Origin: Caldisericota bacterium
Lineage (GTDB): Bacteria; CAIJMQ01; JAADFP01
Direction of reading: 5' to 3'
Assembly: GCA_013152825.1 (NCBI GenBank)
Contig: JAADFP010000020.1
Location: 1 to 8,954, forward strand
DNA: 8,954 bases
A program made the position numbers and the translations under genes. The notes under the pieces are model-generated. The model did no database searches. It worked only from the letters and a program-made list of their open reading frames with translations, and was not told where the DNA came from. Positions within the stretch are counted from its first letter, which is position 1, and each line of letters opens with the position of its first letter. Below are positions 1 through 5,028 of this stretch, in pieces.

Positions 1-69
1 TTTTATTCCCTGGATGATGAGCATATCTCTACCTTATTCAATGAAGGCCTGAAGCATATCAGGGAATAG
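1..69 (+). CDS. ArsR/SmtB-family metal-sensing repressor, C-terminal end only
   Basis: The window opens inside a reading frame that runs 22 codons to a TAG at 67-69. The visible tail begins FYSLDDEHISTLF and ends GLKHIRE. It matches the last helix (alpha-5) of ArsR/SmtB repressors. The metal ligands fit the known alpha-5 spacing Asp-x-His-x10-His-x2-Glu: the second Asp of DDEH, the His of DDEH, the His of LKHIRE and the final Glu. In SmtB and CzrA this interface site binds Zn(II) or Co(II), and metal binding releases the repressor from its operator. The DNA-binding helices lie outside the window. The next gene is a Zn/Cd-type P-ATPase in the same orientation, which supports a sensor-plus-exporter pair. 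Its operator would be expected upstream of this gene, out of view. The family call is fairly firm; the metal specificity is inference. Confidence 0.72.
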   Translation, partial: FYSLDDEHISTLFNEGLKHIRE

Positions 70-70
70 G

Positions 71-105
71 TTTAGACTATAGACTTTAGACCTGAGACTT
101 TAGAC
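71..105 (+). repeat. Heptamer tandem array, five units, consensus TTTAGAC
   Basis: Five consecutive 7-nt units start two bases after the stop codon of the arsR-like gene: TTTAGAC (71-77), TATAGAC (78-84), TTTAGAC (85-91), CTGAGAC (92-98) and TTTAGAC (99-105). All five end in AGAC; four carry TAG and the fourth carries TGA. Since the period is 7, the TAG triplets at 73, 80 and 87 fall in the three different plus-strand frames. The same unit recurs behind nusB and at the end of mutS. Heptanucleotide arrays are known elsewhere, for example the STRR repeats of filamentous cyanobacteria, but this unit is different. Confidence 0.9.
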
Positions 106-139
106 TGATAGAAGCGAGTAAGTGAGAGGCACAGAGGAA

Positions 140-179
140 AGTGAATAGGTGAGTAAGTGAATAAGTGAGTAGGTGAGCC
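140..179 (+). repeat. Octamer tandem array, five units, consensus RGTGARTA
   Basis: Five 8-nt units run without a gap: AGTGAATA (140-147), GGTGAGTA (148-155), AGTGAATA (156-163), AGTGAGTA (164-171) and GGTGAGCC (172-179). Two related looser units lie just upstream at 113-126. The core GTGAGTA is the same as in the heptamer arrays behind nusB and mutS, but here the period is 8 rather than 7. On the plus strand the array is full of TGA and TAG triplets, while the minus strand stays open and reads as repeats of Thr-Tyr-Ser-Leu. Confidence 0.85.
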
Positions 180-186
180 TGCTCCC

Positions 187-205
187 TCCCGATGAAATAT
201 CGGGA
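187..205. repeat. Small hairpin TCCCGAT / ATCGGGA
   Basis: A perfect 7-bp inverted repeat, TCCCGAT (187-193) and ATCGGGA (199-205), is separated by the 5-nt loop GAAAT. It lies directly after the octamer array and inside a segment starting GCCTGCTC (177-184), which also begins the palindromic module upstream of mutS. No T-run follows, so it is not a canonical intrinsic terminator. Confidence 0.7.
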
Positions 206-221
206 TCACCAGCTTGCCCTC

Positions 222-240
222 TCCCGACGTAAAGTCGGGA
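222..240. repeat. Small hairpin TCCCGAC / GTCGGGA
   Basis: A second perfect 7-bp inverted repeat, TCCCGAC (222-228) and GTCGGGA (234-240), has the 5-nt loop GTAAA. It differs from the hairpin at 187-205 by a compensated change in the last stem pair (T-A becomes C-G), so the pairing is kept while the sequence varies. The same TCCCG...CGGGA core is found at 4901-4918. Flanking CCCTC and GGGAGG could lengthen the stem across a short mismatch. Confidence 0.7.
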
Positions 241-285
241 TTGGGAGGACAGGCAGGAATGACGAAAAAGGACAGATGCAGGAGA

Positions 286-299
286 GAGAGGCACAGAGG
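286..299 (+). repeat. Second copy of a 14-nt direct repeat
   Basis: GAGAGGCACAGAGG occurs at 124-137, just before the octamer array, and again here. The two copies bracket the octamer array and both small hairpins, which could mean that the block 124-299 moved or duplicated as one module. The repeat is short and purine-rich, so chance cannot be excluded. Confidence 0.6.
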
Positions 300-463
300 G
301 GATGCGAGTGGGAGAAGACGGTGGCCGAACTACGAAAACCGATTCGCGCTACGCAACCGGATAACGAATTACATTGGTACCCGGGAAGAAGTTTAGGCTT
401 TTTGATTTAGCTCCTTCCCTCTATCCGGGAGAAGTTATAGGTTGATAACCGGGAGGTACGAAA

Positions 464-2437
464 ATGGAAGATAAGAAAGAGAATGCCCATGATGAAAATA
501 CTTGCCAATGGTGTGCAGTGGATTTTTCCGGGGAGGAAGAGCCACTGCAGAAAAAGAAAAAAATAATCCAGGGAGGTATTTCTGCTCTCCTGCTTACCTT
601 TGGGTTGATTTGTGAATTTATACTTTCACAGTATTTATTAGCCCAGGCCTCCTTCGTGCTGGTGGTGGCTATCTCGGGAAGGGAGATAATAGAGAAGGGG
701 CTCAAGACCCTATTCATAAATAAACGCGTAGGTATCAATTTTCTCATAACCATTGCGGCCCTGGGGGCCTTTTTAATCGGGCATGGGGAAGAGGGAGCAG
801 CGGTTATGTTTCTTTTCTTTATTGCGGAATCGCTGGAAGATTATGCCGCTGACCGGGCCAGGCGTTCGGTCAAAGAACTGCTTAAACTGACTCCAGAGAC
901 GGCAAAGGTGAAAAGAGATGGTAAAGAAGTTGAACTCCACGTGCATGAGGTAAAGGTAGGCGATGTGGTGGTGGTGAGACCCGGAGAAAAGATTCCCCTG
1001 GATGGTAAGGTGATTGAGGGGGCATCAAGTGTAAACCAGGCGCCTATTACGGGCGAATCAATTCCGGTGGAGAAGAAAATAGGCGATGAAGTTTATGCCG
1101 GGACAATAAACCAGGAGGGGTATTTAGAGATAGAGGTAAGCAAAAGGTCGGAGGAGGGGATACTTTCTAAGATTGCCAGGATGGTGGAGGAGGCAGAGAA
1201 GAAGAAGTCTAAAACAGAAGCTTTTATTGAAAGGTTTGCTCGCAGATACACGCCAATTGTTATTCTCCTGGCTGTGTTGGTGGCTGTTATTCCCACGGTA
1301 TTCCTGGGGTTGCCCGGAAGTGTGTGGATATACCGGGCGCTCATACTTTTGGTGGTCTCCTGTCCCTGTGCCCTGGCTATATCCACGCCGGTTTCCATGG
1401 TCTCTGCTATAACCGGTGCTACCCGGAAAGGCGTGTTGATAAAAGGTTCCAGCTACCTGGAAGAATTGAACAGAGTTAAGGCGGTGGCTTTTGATAAGAC
1501 TGGCACGCTGACCGAAGGGAAACTGCAAGTTTCGGATGTTTTAAGTCTTGCCTACCTTTCAAAGAATGAGATTTTATCCCTGGCTGCTTCCATTGAATTT
1601 CATTCTGAACATCCCATTGCCCGGGCTATTTTTAAGGAGGCGGAGAGTAAAGGTATAAAGCTGCAGCGGGTGAAGAATTTTAAGGCTATCCCGGGTAAGG
1701 GGATAAGTGCAGAAATTGATGGGAAGACTTATTATGTAGGAGCGAGAAATCTTTTTAGTGACTTAAGTATTAAATTGCCGGAGGAAAAGATAACCCGCTT
1801 TGAGAGAGAGGGGAAGACCACGGTTTTTATTGCAGAGGGGAAAAGGATTATCGGAGCTATTGCAGTGAGGGATAAGATAAGAGATTCCTCCTTTGGGGTA
1901 ATATCAGAACTTAAAAAGATAGGCATCAGGACAGAGATGATAACCGGGGATAACGAGGATACGGCCAGGGCAATTGCTGAAGAACTGGGTATAGATGAAT
2001 ACCATGCCCAGCTACTTCCGGAAGACAAGGTAAAAATTGTGGACAGGTTGATGGCTAAGTTTGGTTCAATGGCTATGGTGGGGGATGGAGTGAATGATGC
2101 CCCTTCTCTGGCCCGGGCCTCGGTGGGGATTGCCATGGGAGCTATTGGCAGTGATGTAGCCCTGGAGACGGCGGATATTGCCCTTATGCAGGACGATTTA
2201 TCCAAGATTTCCTACCTTATTTATTTAGCTAAGAAGACTTCCCGGGTGGTAAAACAGAATGTTTATGCTGCTATCATTATCAAGAGTAGTTTTGCCATTC
2301 TTGCAGTCCTGGGCTTGATAAATTTATGGGTGGCAGTGGCAATTGGAGATATGGGATTGAGCCTGGGAGTGATAGTTAATGCTCTACGGCTGACGAAGGT
2401 AAAGAAAGGGAAAGGCTCAAAGGTAGTAAAGGACTGA
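464..2437 (+). CDS. cadA: P1B-type heavy-metal (Zn/Cd/Pb) exporting ATPase without HMA domain
   Basis: An inner-membrane pump that uses ATP to expel soft divalent metals from the cytoplasm. The 657-residue product has the actuator motif TGES (196-199), the intramembrane metal site CPC (300-302), the phosphorylation loop DKTGTLTEG with Asp344, the P1B-specific His-Pro pair (383-384) and the hinge GDGVNDAPS (540-548). A Lys in TM7 (IIIKSS) and Asp629 in the last TM (GDMG, followed by NALRL) match the Zn/Cd/Pb subgroup represented by ZntA and CadA, not the copper subgroup. Hydrophobic segments near 37-55, 60-78, 90-110 and 112-130 fit the first four TMs, and the two late TMs lie near 600-650. 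Unusually, the N-terminus is only about 35 residues with one CxxC (Cys14-Gln-Trp-Cys17), so the roughly 70-residue HMA domain is missing. The start is supported by GGGAGG 7 nt upstream. It pairs with the sensor remnant at 1-69. Confidence 0.93.
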   Translation: MEDKKENAHDENTCQWCAVDFSGEEEPLQKKKKIIQGGISALLLTFGLICEFILSQYLLAQASFVLVVAISGREIIEKGLKTLFINKRVGINFLITIAALGAFLIGHGEEGAAVMFLFFIAESLEDYAADRARRSVKELLKLTPETAKVKRDGKEVELHVHEVKVGDVVVVRPGEKIPLDGKVIEGASSVNQAPITGESIPVEKKIGDEVYAGTINQEGYLEIEVSKRSEEGILSKIARMVEEAEKKKSKTEAFIERFARRYTPIVILLAVLVAVIPTVFLGLPGSVWIYRALILLVVSCPCALAISTPVSMVSAITGATRKGVLIKGSSYLEELNRVKAVAFDKTGTLTEGKLQVSDVLSLAYLSKNEILSLAASIEFHSEHPIARAIFKEAESKGIKLQRVKNFKAIPGKGISAEIDGKTYYVGARNLFSDLSIKLPEEKITRFEREGKTTVFIAEGKRIIGAIAVRDKIRDSSFGVISELKKIGIRTEMITGDNEDTARAIAEELGIDEYHAQLLPEDKVKIVDRLMAKFGSMAMVGDGVNDAPSLARASVGIAMGAIGSDVALETADIALMQDDLSKISYLIYLAKKTSRVVKQNVYAAIIIKSSFAILAVLGLINLWVAVAIGDMGLSLGVIVNALRLTKVKKGKGSKVVKD

Positions 2438-2505
2438 AAAAACATAAAGCCAAAGCCTATTCTTGGTTTGACAGAGAGAGGGGGAGATGATAAATTCTAT
2501 CTACC

Positions 2506-3711
2506 ATGGGGAAGATTTCACCGATTGAAGAAGTAATAGAAGATTTCAAAGAGGGTAAGTTCGTCATTATCGTGGATGACGAAAAGAGGGAAAACGAAGG
2601 GGATTTTGTTATTGCTGCAGAGAAAGTGACTTCAGAAAGCATAAATTTCATGGCCAAGTACGGGCGGGGACTAATCTGTCTGGCTATAATTCCAGAGCGG
2701 CTGGATGAATTGGAAATTGAGCCTATGGTACAAAAGGGCACAGATAAATTCCACAGTGATTTTGCTGTCTCCGTGGATGCAAAGGAAGGTATTACCACGG
2801 GTATTTCTGCTTATGATAGGGCCCATACTATCAAGACTATCCTTAATCCGGAGACCAGGCCGGAAGACCTGGCAAAACCCGGGCATGTTTTTCCCCTGCG
2901 GGCGAGAAAGGGAGGTGTTTTAAGAAGGGCAGGTCATACAGAAGCGGCGGTAGACCTGGCTAAATTGGCCGGGCTTTATCCGGCGGGAGTGATATGCGAA
3001 ATCATGAACGAAGATGGCACTATGGCTCGCCTGGATACTCTGCTGAAAATTTCTCAGGAGTTCGGGATAAAGATAGGAACTATTAAGGACCTCATTGCTT
3101 ACCGGATAAAGAAAGAAAAGTTGATAGAAAGAGAAGCCCAGACCTGTATCCCTACTCCCTGGGGGGACTTCACCCTTTATTTATACCGGAGTATAGTAGA
3201 TGATTTAAATTATCTTGCCCTGGTAAAGGGAGAAGTAAATGGTCAAAAGGATGTCCTGGTGAGAGTACACTCGCAATGTCTTACCGGTGATGTGTTCCAC
3301 TCTCTTAGATGTGATTGTGGAGACCAGTTAGCCAGAGCATTAGAACTAATTTCCCAGGAGGGGAAAGGGGTCCTTCTCTACCTGCCGCAGGAGGGCAGGG
3401 GAATAGGCCTGGTGAACAAAATTAAAGCATACGAATTGCAGGATAAAGGGTTGGATACTGTAGAGGCGAATGAGAAATTGGGATTTCCTGCTGATCTTAG
3501 AGATTACGGAATTGGAGCACAAATATTACGGGACCTGGGGCTTTCTACTCTGCGGCTTCTTACCAATAACCCGCAAAAAATTGTGGGATTGGAAGGGTAT
3601 GGCTTAAGAATTGTGGAAAGGGTTCCCATAGAAGTCCCTCTCCGGGATGCCAACCGCAGGTACCTGGAAACCAAGAAGAAGAAACTGGGACATATATTGA
3701 AACTGGATTAA
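2506..3711 (+). CDS. ribBA: Bifunctional RibBA: DHBP synthase / GTP cyclohydrolase II
   Basis: Supplies both substrates at the head of riboflavin synthesis. The N-terminal RibB half (about 1-203) turns ribulose 5-phosphate into 3,4-dihydroxy-2-butanone 4-phosphate. The RibA half (about 204-401) opens GTP to the pyrimidine precursor. RibB shows RENEGD (28-33), the acidic loop that binds Mg and substrate, and the RAGHTEA motif with His144 and Glu146. RibA shows the zinc ligands Cys258, Cys269 and Cys271 (C-x10-C-x-C) and the motifs QEGRGIGL, DLRDYGIGAQIL and TNNPQKI. At 401 residues it is full length for a fused enzyme. The start is somewhat uncertain: the purine-rich GGGGAG (2481-2486) lies 19 nt before the ATG, and an in-frame TAA at 2491 forbids a longer ATG start. 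The N-terminus nevertheless aligns well with the family. It lies 68 nt after the ATPase and 40 nt before ribH. Confidence 0.96.
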   Translation: MGKISPIEEVIEDFKEGKFVIIVDDEKRENEGDFVIAAEKVTSESINFMAKYGRGLICLAIIPERLDELEIEPMVQKGTDKFHSDFAVSVDAKEGITTGISAYDRAHTIKTILNPETRPEDLAKPGHVFPLRARKGGVLRRAGHTEAAVDLAKLAGLYPAGVICEIMNEDGTMARLDTLLKISQEFGIKIGTIKDLIAYRIKKEKLIEREAQTCIPTPWGDFTLYLYRSIVDDLNYLALVKGEVNGQKDVLVRVHSQCLTGDVFHSLRCDCGDQLARALELISQEGKGVLLYLPQEGRGIGLVNKIKAYELQDKGLDTVEANEKLGFPADLRDYGIGAQILRDLGLSTLRLLTNNPQKIVGLEGYGLRIVERVPIEVPLRDANRRYLETKKKKLGHILKLD

Positions 3712-3730
3712 TAGGCGCCAGGTCGCTTAT
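3711..3730 (+). other. Intercistronic hairpin between ribBA and ribH
   Basis: ATAGGCG (3711-3717) can pair with CGCTTAT (3724-3730) over a 6-nt loop, giving seven pairs including one G.U. It begins on the last base of the ribBA stop codon and ends 6 nt before the ribH ribosome binding site. No T-run follows, so it is not an intrinsic terminator. It might affect mRNA stability or the ratio of the two proteins; no function is shown. Confidence 0.4.
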
Positions 3731-3736
3731 CTATAT

Positions 3737-3743
3737 AAGGGGG
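3737..3743 (+). promoter_or_regulatory. Ribosome binding site that fixes the ribH start
   Basis: AAGGGGG sits 8 nt before the ATG at 3752. An in-frame GTG at 3743 overlaps this site and so cannot be the start served by it. The protein therefore begins MKEVKGS. Confidence 0.8.
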
Positions 3744-3751
3744 TGTGTAAG

Positions 3752-4222
3752 ATGAAAGAAGTAAAAGGTTCCTTGATTAGCAAGGGTAAGAGGTACGGCA
3801 TTGTAATTTCGCGCTTTAATGAATTTATCTCTTCCCGGCTCCTCTCTGGTGCAGTAGATACGTTACTCCGGCATGGTGCAAAAGAAGAAGAGATTGAGGT
3901 GTACTGGATTCCCGGGTCTTTTGAAGTGCCCATGGCAGCCAGTAAAGTGGCTCAAAAAAAGGATATAGACGGAGTAATTTGCCTGGGAACACTCATACGG
4001 GGGGATACTCCCCACTTTGATTATATTGCCAAGGAGGTTTCCAAAGGGATAGCAGAAGTTGCGCTTAAGAGTGGTAAACCGGTAATCTTTGGCATAATAA
4101 CCGCGGATACGCTGGAACAGGCCATAGAGAGAGCAGGGACAAAAGCGGGGAATAAAGGCAGGGATGCTGCGCTGGCTGTAATTGAGATGGTAAATCTCCT
4201 GGAAAATATTGGCAAGAGTTAG
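3752..4222 (+). CDS. ribH: 6,7-dimethyl-8-ribityllumazine synthase
   Basis: Condenses the butanone phosphate made by RibB with the ribitylamino-pyrimidine derived from the RibA product, giving lumazine, the last intermediate before riboflavin. In most bacteria it forms a pentamer or a 60-subunit capsid. The 156-residue product has the family motifs SRFNEFI near the N-terminus, PGSFEVP in the substrate pocket, GTLIRGDTPHFDYIA with the catalytic His88, and the C-terminal block from FGIITADTLEQA to ERAGTKAGNKG, which binds the phosphate. Length and motif spacing are normal. It is 40 nt behind ribBA and 115 nt ahead of nusB. Riboflavin synthase (ribE) and the deaminase/reductase (ribD) are absent here and must lie elsewhere if the pathway is complete. 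No FMN-riboswitch-like element is recognisable in the short upstream gaps. Confidence 0.96.
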   Translation: MKEVKGSLISKGKRYGIVISRFNEFISSRLLSGAVDTLLRHGAKEEEIEVYWIPGSFEVPMAASKVAQKKDIDGVICLGTLIRGDTPHFDYIAKEVSKGIAEVALKSGKPVIFGIITADTLEQAIERAGTKAGNKGRDAALAVIEMVNLLENIGKS

Positions 4223-4273
4223 GCAGTGTCGGTGGAAATTTCAGGGTGGCGATAAGATTCCCTAATCCTGGCC

Positions 4274-4288
4274 AGGCTGAGTGAGCCT
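4274..4288. other. Short hairpin in the ribH-nusB gap
   Basis: AGGCT (4274-4278) and AGCCT (4284-4288) form a 5-bp stem with the loop GAGTG. It lies 50 nt before the nusB start and has no T-run after it. This is a weak structure that may be fortuitous. The rest of the 115-nt gap shows no recognisable site except the nusB ribosome binding site. Confidence 0.25.
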
Positions 4289-4325
4289 TGTTGCCAGTGT
4301 GTTTACGTATTTACTCCAGAAAAAT

Positions 4326-4331
4326 AAGGGG
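4326..4331 (+). promoter_or_regulatory. Ribosome binding site that fixes the nusB start
   Basis: AAGGGG lies 6 nt before the GTG at 4338. The longest frame opens at a GTG at 4281 that has no such site, and the 19 residues it would add do not resemble NusB. The GTG at 4338 is therefore preferred. Confidence 0.7.
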
Positions 4332-4337
4332 TGTCTC

Positions 4338-4757
4338 GTGGGTGTCCGTAGAAAAGCAAGAGAACTTGCCCTGGTAGTTCTCTATCAAATAGATTTGTTG
4401 TCTCGGGGAGAAGGGGAGAAATTGTGCGAAAAACTGGGGCGGGAACGTGACTACCCGCTCCCTGCCATTGAATTTGCCAGGGAAATTGTGCAGGGTGTCA
4501 CCCTTAACCTTCCTTTCATAGATTCTCTTATAGAGAAATATTCAAAAAACTGGGATCTGCAGCGAATGAGTATAATAGATAGGAATATACTGCGTATAGC
4601 TGTCTTCGAATTGCTTTACCGGGAGGATATCCCTCCCAAGGTCTCCATAGACGAGGCGATAGAATTGAGTAAAACGTTCAGCGAGGGGGGGAAGAGCAAG
4701 GATTTTGTCAATGGAGTGCTGGATGGAATTTATCGAGAAGTAGTGGGAAGTGAGTAA
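4338..4757 (+). CDS. nusB: Transcription antitermination factor NusB
   Basis: A small all-helical RNA-binding protein that, with NusE (ribosomal protein S10), binds boxA and keeps RNA polymerase processive through rRNA operons. The 139-residue product starts MGVRRKARELALVVLYQIDL, the usual N-terminal helix. It has the central block beginning WDLQRMSIIDRNILRIA, followed by ELLYREDIPPKVSIDEAIEL, and ends with SKDFVNGVLDGI; all are strong NusB signatures. The length is typical of the family. Its position behind ribH is a common bacterial arrangement and suggests a shared transcript from ribBA. The stop codon (4755-4757) falls at the edge of AGTGAGTA (4749-4756), identical to a unit of the octamer array at 164-171, and the heptamer array starts two bases after the stop. 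The gene's 3' end therefore touches the spacer repeats. Confidence 0.93.
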   Translation: MGVRRKARELALVVLYQIDLLSRGEGEKLCEKLGRERDYPLPAIEFAREIVQGVTLNLPFIDSLIEKYSKNWDLQRMSIIDRNILRIAVFELLYREDIPPKVSIDEAIELSKTFSEGGKSKDFVNGVLDGIYREVVGSE

Positions 4758-4758
4758 A

Positions 4759-4772
4759 TTTAGACTATAGAC
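4759..4772 (+). repeat. Heptamer tandem array, two units
   Basis: TTTAGAC (4759-4765) and TATAGAC (4766-4772) begin two bases after the nusB stop codon. This is identical in sequence, orientation and distance from the stop to the first two units of the array at 71-105. Their TAG triplets lie in two different frames. Confidence 0.85.
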
Positions 4773-4795
4773 TGGGGAAGTGGTGAACAGTAAAA

Positions 4796-4856
4796 CGTAA
4801 GGCGTAAGGCGTGAGTAGTAGATAGGTAGCGAGTAGTGAGTAGCAAGTAGCGAGGG
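4796..4856 (+). repeat. Mixed heptamer arrays CGTAAGG and GYGAGTA
   Basis: Two CGTAAGG units (4796-4802 and 4803-4809) are followed by CGTGAG and a GTGAGTA (4811-4817). After an irregular stretch come GCGAGTA (4829-4835), GTGAGTA (4836-4842), GCAAGTA (4843-4849) and GCGAGGG (4850-4856). All are 7-nt units in the same orientation, and most carry TAA, TGA or junction TAG triplets on the plus strand. The segment directly after (4857-4879) matches 7672-7694 at 21 of 23 positions by eye. Confidence 0.8.
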
Positions 4857-4886
4857 GAAGGGGTAGTGAGAAGTGAACAGTGAATA

Positions 4887-4930
4887 GCCTGCTCGCCCTC
4901 TCCCGGCATACGTCGGGATCAGGAGCAGGC
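4887..4930. repeat. Nested palindrome, outer GCCTGCTC/GAGCAGGC, inner TCCCGGC/GTCGGGA
   Basis: The outer arms GCCTGCTC (4887-4894) and GAGCAGGC (4923-4930) are perfectly complementary over 8 bp. Between them TCCCGGC (4901-4907) and GTCGGGA (4912-4918) form a second 7-bp stem with one G.U pair and the loop ATAC. The left outer arm recurs at 177-184 and the inner core recurs at 187-205 and 222-240, so this is a repeated genomic element, not a gene-specific structure. There is no T-run, so a standard intrinsic terminator is unlikely. It resembles REP/MITE-like palindromic units in design; no transposase end is identified. Confidence 0.7.
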
Positions 4931-5028
4931 GGGTATGTCGGGACAACCGGTTGACGAGTTAGAATATTCACTCTGAACTCCGCCTGGTGCAGGGGAGCAG
5001 GGAGGAGTAGGGAAGAAATATTAGGTAG

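Larger units (their letters stand above)
70..463. other. Gene-free repeat-rich spacer between arsR-like gene and ATPase
   Basis: These 394 nt hold no credible gene. The first part (71-240) is a string of heptamer repeats, octamer repeats and two small hairpins, listed separately. The second part (241-463) is mostly unique sequence with the second copy of a 14-nt direct repeat. It contains no clear -35/-10 promoter pair and no inverted repeat resembling an ArsR operator. A 72-codon frame at 192-410 has an arginine- and glutamate-rich composition produced by the purine-rich repeats and no good ribosome binding site, so I do not call it. The spacer ends with the ribosome binding site GGGAGG (451-456) of the ATPase gene. 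Confidence 0.6.
4758..5028. other. Gene-free repeat-rich spacer between nusB and mutS
   Basis: A 271-nt gap with the same modular order as the spacer at 70-463: TAGAC heptamers, then other short tandem units, then a TCCCG...CGGGA palindrome. It also holds the perfect 10-nt palindrome CAACCGGTTG (4944-4953). A TTGACG at 4951 and a TAGAAT at 4960 resemble promoter boxes but have the wrong spacing to act as a pair. The purine-rich stretch 4990-5018 precedes mutS. No coding sequence is credible on either strand; the minus-strand frames here are just translations of the repeats. Confidence 0.6.

Noticed and set aside
100..294. Minus-strand frame rich in Thr-Tyr-Ser-Leu repeats
   Set aside because: It is the translation of the octamer array on the strand that happens to lack stop codons. 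It has no ribosome binding site and no family resemblance.
71..299. CRISPR array
   Set aside because: The repeats are 7-8 nt with no unique spacers between them and no cas genes are present.
192..410. 72-codon plus-strand frame in the first spacer
   Set aside because: It runs through two hairpins and purine-rich repeats, has an Arg/Glu/Gly-heavy composition, and no plausible start signal.
2438..2505. Intrinsic terminator between the ATPase and ribBA
   Set aside because: Only a CCAA/TTGG four-base stem is possible and no T-run follows.
4951..4965. TTGACG and TAGAAT as a promoter for mutS
   Set aside because: Only three bases separate the two boxes, and the sequence at proper spacing from TTGACG (TGAACT) matches the -10 consensus at only three of six positions.
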